64,000 nt of DNA, taken from assembly GCA_003184365.1 (NCBI GenBank), contig NKYR01000013.1, positions 398,417 to 462,416 of the forward strand. The letters are read 5' to 3'. The stretch's first letter is position 1; every line of letters starts with the position of its first letter. A program made the translations under genes and the position numbers. This DNA is from Evernia prunastri (lineage: Eukaryota > Ascomycota > Lecanoromycetes > Lecanorales > Parmeliaceae). Below, in pieces: positions 1 through 12,040 of this stretch. The notes under the pieces were generated by a model. It saw only the letters and a list, made by a program, of their open reading frames with translations. It was not told where the DNA came from and ran no database searches.

Positions 1-1253
1 AGCAGGATCCAGGGAACAATGGTTTCATTCAGCCAATATCAAACCCTTCAATTCTTGAGATTGATGGCCAGACCTTTACCGCTCTTCCAGCAGGCGGCTT
101 CGCTGTAGCAGATACCACTCTCCAGGCCAACGGTCCTGCAATTACAGTACAAGGCGTCTCCGCATCTCTCGGTAGCGCTCAAATAGTAGTTGGATCTTCG
201 ACCGTACTTCTTCCCACTGGAAGCGCAAACAGTGTCCTCACAGCGAAAGGTCAGACCTTTACACCACTAGGTCGTGGCACTATCCTCGTAAATGGGAACA
301 CCCTCTCAGTGAACGGGCCTCCAGTTACAGCGTCCGGGACTGTTCTTTCTTTAGCCTCGTCCGGCTTCATCGTAGACAGCCAGACAATTGCATTTCCGAC
401 GCCTGGAGCAGTTCCAGTGCCCAGTGCGAACGCAATCGTTACCTTCGCAGATCAGACGTTTACGCGACTTGGAAGCGGCGAGGTTGCTTTCAACGGGATG
501 ACTCTCGTTGCCAATGGGCCAGCTGCCACAGTATCTGGTACTGCTATATCACTAGCATCGTCGGGTCTGGTCATCGGCAGTCAGACTTTTGCATTTCCAA
601 CGCCTGCACCAGATCTTCTAACCAACGCGAACGCAGTCGTCACCTTCGCAGGCCAAACGTTTACGCGACATGGCAGCGGCGCCATTGTTGTCAACGGGAT
701 GACTCTCGTTGCCAATGGGCCAGCTACCACAATATCCGGTACCGTTGTGTCACTAGCATCGTCCAGTCTGGTAATCGGCAGTCAGACTTTTGCATTTCCC
801 ACATCTGCGCCAAGCGCCCTGTCCAACGCTGTTGTCATAGACGGAAACACACTAACCGCTGGAGGTCCCCCGGTGACCATCTCGGGAACCACGCTCAGTC
901 TGGCATTCGGGAGCTCAGGGCTCTATGTCGCCGGCCATGGCTCAGGTGCTTCCTCTTTCTCGGTACCAATGACGGCTGGGAAAATAACGTCGCTAGATGC
1001 AGAAGGGCGACTGAGAGTTGACGGTAGTAGTAATTCCGGAGATCTGGGCTCAATCATCATGTTTGGATTTGGCCCCGCAGATCAAGCATCTAAGGCAAGC
1101 GTAGCTGGCAACGGGGTCAGCACAACCGCAGGAACTTCTTCAAATGTCACGGCCGGAGTCCTTGTCTTCACCGGCGAAGGAAGCACGTTCAACGTCCACG
1201 TCATGGCTGTTGTCGGCCTTGCCTTTTGCATCATTCTATTTTGTTTCCAATGA
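1..1253 (+). CDS. Repetitive Ser/Thr-rich cell-surface protein, C-terminal part (5' end outside window)
   Basis: The reading frame is open from the left edge (first full codon at base 3) to the stop at 1251-1253, so the start lies upstream. The protein consists of degenerate repeats of about 60-65 residues, each with a core like GQTFT, then VNGMTL, then NGP..T.SGT..SLASS, then LVIGSQTF. The two best copies (about 440-610 and 635-805) are also near-identical in DNA. This pattern is common in large extracellular or wall-associated proteins of filamentous ascomycetes. The C terminus ends in a short hydrophobic tail (MAVVGLAFCIILFCF) after a small-residue, Ser/Thr-rich stretch, which fits a GPI-anchor signal or a single membrane anchor. 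No catalytic domain is visible. An adhesin or wall role is inference from composition. Internal recombination between repeats would be expected to change its length between strains. Confidence 0.7.
   Translation, partial: QDPGNNGFIQPISNPSILEIDGQTFTALPAGGFAVADTTLQANGPAITVQGVSASLGSAQIVVGSSTVLLPTGSANSVLTAKGQTFTPLGRGTILVNGNTLSVNGPPVTASGTVLSLASSGFIVDSQTIAFPTPGAVPVPSANAIVTFADQTFTRLGSGEVAFNGMTLVANGPAATVSGTAISLASSGLVIGSQTFAFPTPAPDLLTNANAVVTFAGQTFTRHGSGAIVVNGMTLVANGPATTISGTVVSLASSSLVIGSQTFAFPTSAPSALSNAVVIDGNTLTAGGPPVTISGTTLSLAFGSSGLYVAGHGSGASSFSVPMTAGKITSLDAEGRLRVDGSSNSGDLGSIIMFGFGPADQASKASVAGNGVSTTAGTSSNVTAGVLVFTGEGSTFNVHVMAVVGLAFCIILFCFQ
440..805 (+). repeat. Direct DNA repeat pair inside the surface-protein gene
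   Basis: Two neighbouring units of roughly 195-200 bp are nearly identical; for example the block around 493-530 recurs around 694-730. They encode consecutive copies of the 65-residue protein repeat. The close DNA match implies a recent duplication or gene conversion compared with the more diverged flanking repeats. Confidence 0.7.
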
Positions 1254-2388
1254 GTTTGAATAGCTGCCGCAACAACGTGCATCGTTGACGGTTGGCGAGC
1301 CTCCGCTAGAAACCCCTGCCCTCTTCATCTCACAAGCCGTGACCACGGAAGCAATACTTCTCCAAGCAGCAACCAAACACACAGTGGCTTGTAATCTCGT
1401 GACGAAAGCGTCCATACGAATCGGCAGCTCTTTTGAAATTCCGTCCTGGACGAGTCGTACCCTCAATAACATACCGAAGTCTGCCAGGCAACTTTCAAAA
1501 ATGGAAGCGAATAAGCTGAAAAAGGTTGTGCAGTTGATTTCATAGTATTAGCCTAGCGATTTGCGAGCTGCATCAACCCTATTCTGAAGTACGGAACTAA
1601 AAAGTCCGCACTCCCGGGACATTGGACCCTATACGTCCAACGATACTTGGAACCATGCAGAGGTCAATTTTGATTGATCTTGCATCGACAAAAGAACCTC
1701 CTTGGGTTGTTAGCCACGGGACACAAAACTGTGAAGGATTGAAGAACCTTCCTTACTAAGATGATCGCATTGAAGAGATCGTCTCCACTGCTTTGTAAAT
1801 AACTATCGACGCGAATGCGGCCATCCTTTGCAAGGGCCGTTCCAAGCTGGACTAGCCAGCCAAGGGACTACAGGTGGCTGGAGTAGGCTTGTTCACGCCC
1901 CATAGAATTCAGTACGGGCATAAGATCAGTCCATGTCTTTTTCAAATGCCGCTTTGCTATGAGATGTAGGTGAAACGTGATCATGGAATACAGTTTCTGT
2001 TGGGAGGTTCGAAGTATCATATCTCGTCCTGGTTTGGAACACGTATGATCGTAGGTTGCTGATGAGAGCAGCGGTGAAACGGGTCGTACTGAGAAATTTT
2101 GAAGATGGAGGATACGGAAGCCAGTGTAGCAAGAGGACTGTTCTGAGGAAGTATGCAGTGTCTCTTGGATAATGATATGGCGGGTTCAAAGAAGGTCTTT
2201 GTTTGATATCTCACCTCAGATGTCTGTATTTTGATAAGCAAGAGATCCAGAGAATATTTATAGTACGGGGTATTGGATGCTGCTGTGATTATTGCTATGC
2301 TATTATACAAAACACCTGCGTATCTAGGCTATCAGTAGGTGGGTAACAATAGTGTAATGAACAAGAAGATGGCGGTCAGGAGCGCTTC
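1254..2388. other. Intergenic, no supportable gene
   Basis: This lies between the 3' ends of the surface-protein gene (+) and RPN2 (-). Short open frames exist on both strands, but none has recognisable protein sequence, splice logic or codon pattern. It presumably holds both 3' UTRs and terminators. Confidence 0.5.
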
Positions 2389-5300
2389 CTATTCCACGCC
2401 TTGCTCATCGTCAGAATCATATTCAAACTCATCTGGCACCTCCGCGTCCTCGTCGCCTTCACCGCCCTCGTCCACCGCGGTCAAAACCCCCGCTGCCTCA
2501 GCTGCACCGGCCTCTTGCATGCTAGCATCGCCTGCAGCTATCGCAGCATCCACTTGAGCTTGTAATGTTGCTGGCATGGCAGTGGGCTGAGCGGGCTTCT
2601 TGGCTTTCTTCATTTCCAAGAGCGTCTTTGGCTCCGAAGGCTTGGTGTCATTTAGCAGTATCACGCCACCAGTTGGCTTCTTCACGGGCTCGTAGCGTTC
2701 ATCTGGGAAGCTGACGAATTTGAGTTGTGCTGGTAGTACTCGCGACATGTTCTCGAGGCCATAGCCCACCTTTTCCTTCTCCATCTTCTTTTTTAAGCCT
2801 TCAGGCTTGTCGGATTCCTTGGTCTCTTGTTCATCTTTCTTCTCGCCGTCACCCTCGCTCTTGACAGCGGGCTCGTCAGTGTCCATCTTGTCCACAGCAT
2901 CTGCTTTGAGAGCTGGAGGAGTTTGATCAACGTCCATGCTCTCGCGTCTCTGCTGCTTTTCTTTCTTCTGCGCTCTACGCTTTGCTTGAGCAGTCGTTGA
3001 AAGCACGGCCGTTTTGACTTTCTCTGGAGCATCCTCCGTCTTGGTTTCTTGTTCTGGAGGATAGTCGAACAGACTAGGCCGAGTCGCGCTGTGAAACTTG
3101 AAGCTGGGAACCTCAAGGTCTTGGTCAAGACCAATGACTGACGTTGGAGTGAAGCTAAGGGACAAGAAGTGTGTTAGGGGAAACCAATACCAATATTGAG
3201 TGAACACTGCCATTCCGACGATACCAGCCATGTTCAGATTACCAGTTTGAGTCTGGAGGCTTATAGTGCAATTACGGCCGCCAGCATCGATAATACCCAA
3301 GGAGATGGCACTGCCGAACTTGGTCATAGCATCTTCATGTCGGTCGCCGATAGCCTTTTGCAGTGTCTTTCGAATAGTGCCGACCTTCGGGTTCATGGCC
3401 TCGTTTTGCTGTACCATGATCATCGACAGGGCAATAAGTGCCCCTTGACGCACAAAGTCAGTTGGATCCTTGATCATCGGCTCCAGAAGGTCGATGGCTT
3501 CATCCAGGCCAGTACCTGCGCAAGATATACCCAGTGCCATTGCTGCACCGTATCGGACATGTGGGTTATAGGACTCGGATAGCAATTCGACCATACGAGG
3601 CACGCTCTTGGGCTTTCTGAAGAGGATGAAGCCTAGACTCATAACAGCATATCTCCGCACGTCATCGCTGACATCGCTGACTGCTACATGAAGAAGCTTT
3701 CGAACAGCCTTGTTGCTGCCAGTGCCACAATAAGCAAGCGCGAGAGTCTGAATGCCTCCGTATCGAAGGATTGGATCGGGATCGTCCAAAAGGCCGTTCA
3801 CCAACTCATCAGCCCCCTCCTGCCGGCCGTACATTATGAGTGCCATTCCGAGACCGAGACCACGGACGATCTTCTCGTGTTGCGTATCATGAGCATATTG
3901 GATCATATCCTCGAGGGCCTTGATGTTGCCAGTCCCCAACATTATGAGGCCCATTGCGATACCTACAGCCTCACCATTTAAAGCTGAGTCGGTGTACAAG
4001 ACGCCTTTGAGGTCATCGTATATGCCCTCATCCCCTGTAGCCATCCCAGCAACGCCTAAACCTAGGGCGCCACCATGCTGCACGACTTCCTCTGTGGCCC
4101 TCTTGAAGTGGTCGCGAATGAGTTCCAACGCAAAGGTCTCGTGATTAGCGTAGATCAGACCCATGGCATAAAGTGAGCCTCCTTGACTGTAGACGGAGCC
4201 AGTATTTGCGCCCTCGACGGTGTCCTTTGGGAGATAGGGCTTCAACAGTGTCTGTCCGTTGCCAAGATCGCCGCGATGTATAACTCCAAGCGCAGCAGTG
4301 GCGGTGAACTTTGACCAATTGACCGCTTTACCGAGCCAGTCCAAATTGTCCCGAAAGAAGTTGGCATTCATAGTGCCAGCGTTCATAAATCCACATGACA
4401 ATGTAACTGCGGTATGAAAGATGGAGTTCCGCGCTTCCAGACTATCTTTGAGCTTGTTGAGTATGGCAACATCCGCATGGTTGTTTCGGTAGAGAAATTC
4501 GAGATTCAACTGAATGGATTTTGTCCCGGATAGAATCTCGCGTATGTAGTCAAATACTTTCTTCGTTTCCTCACTGAGTGGCTGGACTTTTTCCACCGAG
4601 TTGTCAAGCGAAGAACTTGGGGCAGCGGCATTGCCATCCGACTCCGACAACAGCTTGTCGGTCTCTTGAGGACCATCCCCGCTGTCTTCATCCATCTTAT
4701 CTCCGCCATCTGTAGGCTCTGGATCCTTCGGAAGGCCTTCCCTAACTTTCTTCAAGAACTCCTGAGAACTGTTATCATACAGGTCGAAAGCAATTTGGTA
4801 AGCTTCTGCTAGGCGGCGTGGCCCGCCAGTCTCAATTAAATCTGCCAGCAGCTTTGATGCCATCGAGTGCTCGTTCAAATAGACAATGCATTTTGCTATC
4901 GAGAAGACATCAGGGGCAGGAACATCCCGCAATAGACCGAGGATGAGACGGAGAAGCTTAATGGAAGATTCGAGGTCAGCCCGGTTATATACCCATGAAA
5001 TTGACCACGGAAAAGTGGGCTTCCTACCTCCTGGCGTAGTCCACGTTCCTGAACGACGTCCATACAGATGCCCAGTAGGTACTCCAGCAGCTCTTCGGCT
5101 TGTCCAATGCCATCTTTGGCTAGCTTGTTTCCCTTCTCATCGTCGCTTGCACGGAGTATAGCGCGCCGAATGACATCGAACTTGCGTGCCTCTACCGCAA
5201 TTCCGACCACCTGGCGATAACGCTTTTCCCGGAAACAACGCTCAAACAATTGTTCTATGACCGCCTGCAAGGGTCTCTGAATCCCTCGTTGATGCGCTAA

Positions 5301-5867
5301 AGACGGAGGTAGAGCGGTCGTAGGGGCAGGGGCGCCGGCCGGATCAAACGTATTTGTACTGTCTTGGCGTGAAAGAAGGGACTTGGATGGGAGGGTGGCC
5401 TGCGAGAATGGCATCGTAGGGGATGCGAGGCTTGCTGACGTACTCGAGGCGCCGTTCGTAGTCGAGGGAAAGGCAGTGTTAAGTTGAGCTGGTGGCTGGC
5501 TTGAATCATTTGAGAGAGCTGTATCGGAGAGAGCAATGTAGGTATCGACGCATTTAGAAATGATTGTATCCTCAAATTCACCCTCATGGTCCAGGTCGAA
5601 TAGTTTGCCAGCACCGAGGGCAAAGACCATGCTCTCGTTATATTCCTGGAGATTATAGTAGACCTTTGCCGCAACAAGAGCTGCCAGTTCCCTCTCTGGA
5701 AACTGAGGATCTTCGTACAAGGCCTCGACCTCGCCCACAGACCCAACGACTTCTGTCCATAGTGTGTCAATCTCTTCGTTCAATTTCCTCAATGCGAATA
5801 TCTGAAGCTCAGCATCTGGCTCTGATAAGAACCCCACCACACCAGCCGCTGATGTCAATCCCACCAT
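2389..5867 (-). CDS. RPN2: 26S proteasome regulatory subunit RPN2 (PSMD1)
   Basis: Scaffold subunit of the 19S regulatory-particle base; with Rpn1 it organises the ATPase ring and docks ubiquitin receptors such as Rpn13. Two exons: 5867-5028 and 4956-2389, joined in phase 0 across a 71-nt intron (donor GTAGGAAG, branch CTGAC, acceptor TTAAG). The product is about 1135 aa, within the usual range for filamentous fungi and longer than the 945 aa of yeast. The N-terminal helical domain opens MVGLTSAAGVVGFL. The junction leads into the conserved FSIAKCIVYLNEHSMASKLL. A proteasome/cyclosome repeat toroid follows, with runs such as GLIYANHE, GLGLGMALIMYG, RYGGIQTLALAY, RYAVMSLGFILF and RYGAAMALGISCAGTG, and then the hallmark FTQYWYWFPLTHFLSLSF. 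The tail is Lys/Glu-rich and ends in an acidic stretch. It diverges from CET1; no perfect Rpn4 (PACE) site was seen in the shared promoter. Confidence 0.96.
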
Positions 5868-6765
5868 AATAACGGCGCAAGACTTGGTTGATAATTTCTC
5901 AACAGGTCCAACTGAGGATGGCGATTACCCCGACGAACAGCGTTGAAGGCGAGCTTATGGGGTACACGAGTAGTAGACAACAGTTGGTCAATAACCGAAG
6001 AAAACAGGGAGGGTGAGGGTTCTGGGTGACGCGGTGGAAGAGATGAAAGGTGTGATGGAAGAAAGAAGTAGTAGAGCAGTTCCGCTGGTGGAATCGTGTA
6101 AGGTAATCGATCAGGCAAGCTGCTACACGTCAACTCGCCGCATACTCTATTTAGCTCCACGCCAAGACGCCAAGACGCTTGTACATTTCCGTCATTTTTG
6201 AGAAGTAACGGCAATGGCGACGAATGCCCAATTGTTGACCGAAAGCTGCAGACGCCGCTCGATAGGAAAGTATGGAGACCAGGCAAAAATCTTGAGACAT
6301 TCTTTGAGTTTGATACTGTTTCATGATATATGAAGCATATTCTCCAACTCCCTCACCACCACTCCGCGCAAAGCGCACACGACCCTCTTTCGGTATGTAC
6401 GATTGGGGACTGAGGGTGGATAGCGCTTAAGGGCAAAGATACTACAAAGAGCTACAAGGAGCGGGCTCCTTCGACGTGCGGCCTTTGCAAAAGCAATTTG
6501 GACGCAGCGACCGCTGTCACCATTCAGGGGGCTACTCTCCTGTCCACAAGGATTCGTTGCACAAATAGCATCCAAAAGCCGCGATACGGATAGAGCTTGA
6601 ATCTACAACGGCTCCGGCGCAAGTTATAAATTAGATATAGCGAGCGGATTCTGTGGAGTTTGGATAGCCTGGAAGAATACCGTTTGAGCTGGTACCGTCG
6701 GAACCTGGAAGGCATCTCAAGGCATACAAAGGGAACGGGGAGTGGAATCAGCTCGCTCGGCAGCT
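5868..6765. promoter_or_regulatory. Shared divergent promoter region RPN2 / CET1
   Basis: These 898 bp separate the RPN2 start (reading left) and the CET1 start (reading right). The region must hold both promoters and 5' UTRs. No clear TATA box or exact PACE element (GGTGGCAAA) was found by eye. Short open frames here have no protein-like features. Confidence 0.5.
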
Positions 6766-9596
6766 ATGGACATCAGGTCGATAATTGACGCGGATGATGC
6801 ACCTCCTCCACGAAAGCGATCCGCGCCAGGCTCGGTACCCCAAGATTATAGACCCCGACCAGCTGGATCTGTCAATCATCATGAGGTTCAAACGCCAACC
6901 TACCAGGAACGCCGTGATGGAAGGCCTCCACAACCGTCCCCTATCCAAACGCCCGGACACAGTGACTATTGGGCAAATGGACCTCCGCACAGCGCTCTAC
7001 GGTCACCATACCAACAAACGCCTTCTTCCGGCTTGAACAGCGTGCAGTACATTCCTCCACAGATGCCAAGCCAGAGTCCTGTGCATGGTCCACAGTATTC
7101 TCAGCGTGAGAACAATCCGTCTTCAAGTGCTCCCATCAACCGTTCGTTTGGTCCTTCGACACCACTCAGCCAAACCCCCACCACAGGTACACCGGGTAGT
7201 GCACATGGCTATTCTAACCTCGGACGTCCAAGCTCCTCTCACTCAATACCTACCCCAAATTCGGGCCAGCAGCCCCCAAGTTACTTTCGGGATTCACCAC
7301 AGGCAACGCACACTCAATTAAGGACTTTGTCCCAGTCGCAGGCAGGCCCACAATATATGAGCCAACCGAGCCAACCGAGCACACCTCTAGGACCTCCACC
7401 CACGTTTCCGAGGTCCAGCTTTAGTCTCCGTCGTGAGTCCCCGGGAAGCTATAATCGTGAGCAACCCCTTCCAGGAGGGACACATGGTCAGCCGCAAGCC
7501 GCGTCGCCTTCTCCAGCGACAGCCACAGCTGGATCACCACAAAATTATGGTGTTCGGCACTCACAATCGATGAGTCACGAACCTATCAATTTGCGTGAAC
7601 GCGAAAGCAGCCTGAGTGTCAGCCCCAAGACTAGATTACCGAGCCTTCCAAGCCTGAGTTCATCAGAAGTGAATTCAGCTGAGGCTGGTACTTGGAACGG
7701 ACAAGTCACGCCTGCTAAGCGCAAGGTAGAAGCGAATTCGCCGGATTTGGCAAGCGTGCGTGAGCCAACAATGAGTCGACGACAATCGAAACAAACTCGA
7801 ATGTCATCTATTGGAGTAAGTGGTTTGCTCAATGCAGCACCAACAATCGAGCCACAGGAAAAAGTGAATCGCCACTCACAATCTGAAATCCTTTCAACAC
7901 TAAATTCTGAAAGAAAGAGTACATCTTTCGATTACATACCGCGCACAAACACAGTTTCCGCAGCTCATAACGTGAACCTGCCTTCGGCCCCTCAACTGCC
8001 ATCTAACGCCAAGATGTCACCGTCTGCTAAGGCAGAGGCCTCAGCCATGATTGACTCATCGAATAAGACCAAAAAAAGGACTCACGACCAAAGTCCCGCC
8101 AACGATGAAACGAAGGGATCCGTAGATCTGGAAGAAATTGCCCCGCCAACGACCCAAGCTCAAAACTCGACGCAGCCAGCCAAGAAGAGGCCTCGTTTGG
8201 GAGATTCGCCGAGTAACCCGATGCCAGTCTCTGTCGAGAACAATGACACCAATCAACCGACGAGTGCACCGGATTCTATACCAGAGCCTACAGCGAAATC
8301 AGAGAAGAAGCAGAAGCCTAGCCGATGGAAGGAAATCCCTATATGGGCTCAGTCTGTCCCCAGACATAATCGCCATCCAAACGGCAATCCTAGGCGGCAA
8401 GCCCCAAAGCAAGCACCGAACGCAATGGCGCCAGCACAAACAAGCGGCCAGCCAACCTCAATGGCAGGAACTAATGGGCTTTCTAACCAGGCTAATGGTG
8501 TACATGTACCTGTGGCACAGCCAACGCTTGCGAAAACTGGTCCGCTAGGACCTTGGGAGCCCACCTTCCTCAACATCATACCTGCCGAGGAGCTTGTTCG
8601 GATTATATCCGATTGGTTGTTCCAAAATGTCGTTCAGAGAGCTGATGTCGGAGTTGGTCCAGCTGGTGGCGGCACCGGTGGAGGAGCCGTCTTGGAAGTA
8701 GAAGCTAAGATTGGTCAGCTGATTGACAAGAACACCAATGACCGACTCCGCTTACCTGTACTGAACGAGTGTGTTGTCAGCCACTCAGACCCAAACATAC
8801 GGATCGCCTTCAAGAGCTCAATGACTGAGGTAGTTCCTTCGCGGTCAGCCCCATTACCAGAGAAATACTAACACTACTCATCGGACAGATTCAACATAAA
8901 GCGTTCAATCAATTCCTGAATGAAGGTGTGCGTCAGTCCAAGATCCGACCGCCAGCATCGTCCACCAGTAAACCGCGCATCCCCATGGATTACAAACACA
9001 CCAAAGAGACTGACACGTTCTACGAGCTCACACAAGCCGGCGCTCTAGCCCTTCCGCAATCCATAGCCTCGGGTCTTAACATCAATCCTCGCCATGCTAA
9101 TAAGTCAAAAGTGCGCATCACGACCGATCAGAAGACTGGCAAAGAGCTTGCCAAGATCATCAAAGCGCGTGTCGCAGATATTGACATTTACAGCCCGAGG
9201 ACACTGTTTGATTGGCGCATCAGCGTGAATGTGGAAATGGACTACAAGGGAGAGATGACTGATCTAGTGGAGCCTCAAACGCGGGATGGAAAGCAGGCTG
9301 ATCGGAATAAAGATCGCATGAGTTACAAGCATTTGGCTTATCAGATTGATTTGACCCAGGTGACACCTGCCGAGGTAGATGAACACATCGTTCTTCGATT
9401 GATCGACGTTAACGTGAAACAATTTTAGGCAACATCCAAAACAGAAAAGGAGCATGAACTCGAAATCGAAGTATCTTCTGAAGAAGTCCGCAGACAGGGC
9501 CAGCTTTTGATGCACGGGCAAGTCAGCCAGTATGAGGATTTAATCAGGGGTTTTGTGGATAATGTGAGGGTGTTGGCCAGGCACTGCCAATCCTGA
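6766..9596 (+). CDS. CET1: mRNA-capping enzyme subunit beta (polynucleotide 5'-triphosphatase, CET1-type)
   Basis: Removes the gamma phosphate from nascent RNA polymerase II transcripts, the first step of cap formation, in the nucleus. Three exons: 6766-8829, 8889-9374 and 9429-9596. The introns are 59 nt (branch TACTAAC, acceptor ACAG) and 54 nt (GTAGAT...TTTTAG), both in phase 0. The product is about 905 aa. I chose the ATG at 6766 (MDIRSIIDADDAPPPRKR); the frame runs a little further upstream without an ATG. Residues 1-600 are low-complexity, Pro/Ser/Gln-rich. The catalytic tunnel domain starts at LGPWEPTF and includes the first Glu-containing strand (VLEVEAKIGQLIDK), NDRLRLPVLNECV, then after intron 1 MDYKHTKETDTFYEL, VRITTDQKTG, KARVADIDIYSP, DWRISVNVEM and DRNKDRMSYKH. 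The final strand EHELEIEVSSE follows intron 2 and completes the metal-binding acidic residues. Only the spliced form contains it, which supports the last exon. Confidence 0.93.
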
Positions 9597-10305
9597 GGAA
9601 AGAGCATTTGCTTCAAACCGAAAGGCTTAAGATACCTCAAGGCCAAGGGAACCGCAATCCTTACGCTGAATATCTTTTTCGGAAAATGTATATAGGGAGA
9701 TATGTGATACCCCCATTCAATGCGAGCGATTCTTGGAGATTATCATCGAGGACGAGTTCTGGAAGGCATGAGATTCTGTAGACCTGAACTTGAGGTTTTA
9801 AGCGTCGTAATGGAGCTATCTTCTACTTGGCTTATATTGTTAGGCCAATGAACTCCCAAACAGCTTAATTTGTACGATAGGACACTCTCCGGGCTCGCAG
9901 ACATGGGTGAACACCAAACCCCGCCCCCGTAATGCCAACAGACAACTTCCGCACAGGTCCCAGCTGCTACCGTAAATAGACTAGAAACTTGGAGGCGGAA
10001 AGATACCAGGAGTTGCGAGTAAACGAGTCCAACGGATTTTGACCTGTCACCTATAGGCAGTTTGAAAGGGCATAAGCTAGCTTTGGGATATTTGAGGCGG
10101 AGCTTAGCGATACCATGACGGTCTCCATGTGTTACATTTTGGATTGCATTCGCATATCGACTCGTTGCTGTAGCTCCGTCAGCAGGCTGCGCTAAGCAAT
10201 AGATTGCTCCCCAACAGTGTCAACGAGGAGAGAGGTGTTTCCAAACCAACAAAATCAGGCAGAGGGATCGGGGATTACCCCAAGAGAACACAACGAATTG
10301 TGACC
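9597..10305. other. Intergenic, no gene seen
   Basis: 3' flank of CET1 facing the 3' end of the next, minus-strand gene. No open frame with protein character, no tRNA-like A/B boxes and no obvious repeat were found. Confidence 0.5.
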
Positions 10306-11601
10306 TTACCATTGAGTCCAAATGCCTTTTTGCCACTCTGCAGAATCCTCTACTTCCGGCATAACCCCCTTACGGTCGAGGGCATGTTCGGCTAAAAATT
10401 CATTCTTCTGTATCTCGTCGATGTGTCCAACTAGTTCAACCACAGCAATATCACGGAGTCGTGCTCGTGCACCGGCCCAAAATGCTCGATTATGCACCTT
10501 TTGGCAGCATGTGTTGTCAGGCCGAGGTTTGTGCTGATAGACATGTGGAATTCTGATTCTTATTTTCTGACATAGAGGGATCTCGTCGTCGGAGAACATG
10601 CCAAGATCGATAGCAAGAGATGGATCGTAGTGGGTTCCTGGTGGGCTGGGCCCATCAGGGCCGAAACTAACACCAAAAAGACGAAGGAGACATTCTGGAC
10701 TTAGGTCCAACTCCAAGTACCGGAGCCCTTTGTTGGATCGAGAGACCCGCCCCGACGCTTCTCTATAGCAGCAGAATCTTCTGAGTTGTTTGAGGGAGTA
10801 AAAGTAGAATGTGGTATGAGCATATAAGACTGCAACCGCCTCCCGGTTGAGCTGCTTATTCACGAGACAAAGTCGCATGTCCTGCATCGCCGAAGGAGGA
10901 TGTCGTTTTGAACGCAATTTTCTTGTAAATGGTACGGCGATAGGTCCCATAGCGAAAGTTAGAATTATCTCCCTTAATTCGGGAGGAAGGTCTAGAAAAC
11001 GAAAACCATTGAAGGACCACCATCTTTGGTAGACCACCCCGTGGAGATGCCTAGGAAACTCATTAAGCCATTCACCAACGGTGGAGAAAAATCTCCAACA
11101 TCGAAAGTGATTGCACAGATCGCTCATCTGTGCCTCGCCTTTGGCAACTCCAATTGTCTTGAGGAGTTGAGAGAGTGGTTCGGACTTCTGGCCTCGACGT
11201 ACCATGATCTTTCCTGGGGTAACATGCCATGACCACGTTGTTTTGTTCCAAGTGCGGACCTCAGGGATCTGCCACATATGTATTTTGAATGGCTCCATCT
11301 TGGGCGGGCGGAGGCTGTAAAGGGGCCTGTCACGTGAACCTCCTTGAACACCGCTAATACCGCTGCTTGCTGGTAGCAAGACTATTTTGCAACGAATATT
11401 GATGAGTTCGGTGTTGCGCGCTCGGACTAGCACTTGGGCTGCTTCCATGACAGTGTCTTTTCTGCACCCGAACTTTGTGACTGGCCAGGGATCGCATACG
11501 GTCTCTTGCGATACAGGTTGGGTATTCTTTGATGAAACGCTTGCCGGACCTGGGCTTGCATGGCGATAATGAGCAGACCTTGTAGATATTCTTCCTTCCA
11601 T
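10306..11601 (-). CDS. 2EXR/F-box-like hypothetical protein
   Basis: A single open frame of 431 codons from ATG 11601. The recognisable part begins near residue 200 with FRFLDLPPELREIILTF, the signature start of fungal 2EXR/F-box-like domains (aromatic, two residues, LPPELR, hydrophobics). It is followed by the usual LCLVNKQLNREAVAVLYAHTTF helix, where a protein-like 'former relatives in the cell' pattern of conserved Leu and Tyr is kept. The family is large and lineage-expanded in Pezizomycotina; no biochemical role is established, and an adaptor role in ubiquitin ligases is only suggested by the F-box-like fold. The first 100 residues look less conserved. The true start could be the Met at about residue 102, or there could be an unrecognised upstream intron. 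Confidence 0.65.
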   Translation of the reverse strand: MEGRISTRSAHYRHASPGPASVSSKNTQPVSQETVCDPWPVTKFGCRKDTVMEAAQVLVRARNTELINIRCKIVLLPASSGISGVQGGSRDRPLYSLRPPKMEPFKIHMWQIPEVRTWNKTTWSWHVTPGKIMVRRGQKSEPLSQLLKTIGVAKGEAQMSDLCNHFRCWRFFSTVGEWLNEFPRHLHGVVYQRWWSFNGFRFLDLPPELREIILTFAMGPIAVPFTRKLRSKRHPPSAMQDMRLCLVNKQLNREAVAVLYAHTTFYFYSLKQLRRFCCYREASGRVSRSNKGLRYLELDLSPECLLRLFGVSFGPDGPSPPGTHYDPSLAIDLGMFSDDEIPLCQKIRIRIPHVYQHKPRPDNTCCQKVHNRAFWAGARARLRDIAVVELVGHIDEIQKNEFLAEHALDRKGVMPEVEDSAEWQKGIWTQW

Positions 11602-12040
11602 TGTCGTAGTTTTTCAAACCGAAAGACCAACCGGGGAGGATATTGAGAACAAAAGCCACTGGATATGACGAATTTAAATGCATTTATGACATACGAAAGA
11701 GTGGAGACAATCATAGAAAATTGCCCGATATCAGAATGGGAGAAATACTTAGCGTTTGGTTTGAAACTTGCTCAAACATGTGCACTCGGGCCACCCAAGT
11801 GAGATGATGCCTATGAGAGTGACTCGAATATGGAGCACTTACCACGGGAAATAGTAGCTTTGGGGTTGCTGGGTAACATGCGCACATTTTGTACAATATG
11901 CCATGTTCGGTTGATTCAGGATAAGAAACAGTAAAGTAATGATGGGTTTACTCTAGCGTTTCAATACACTAGCTCCATACTTGGGTCGCCGCCCTCAAAA
12001 ATGATACTTATGGGATTGTGACATTGGGTATAGCGGTGGC
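11602..12040. promoter_or_regulatory. Divergent promoter region, 2EXR gene / COX10
   Basis: 439 bp between two genes reading apart. It must contain both promoters. No specific binding site could be assigned by eye. Confidence 0.4.

Noticed and set aside
1926..2310. Minus-strand frames of 87-97 codons between the surface-protein gene and RPN2
   Set aside because: They overlap each other in different frames, have random-looking composition, and show no domain or intron signals.
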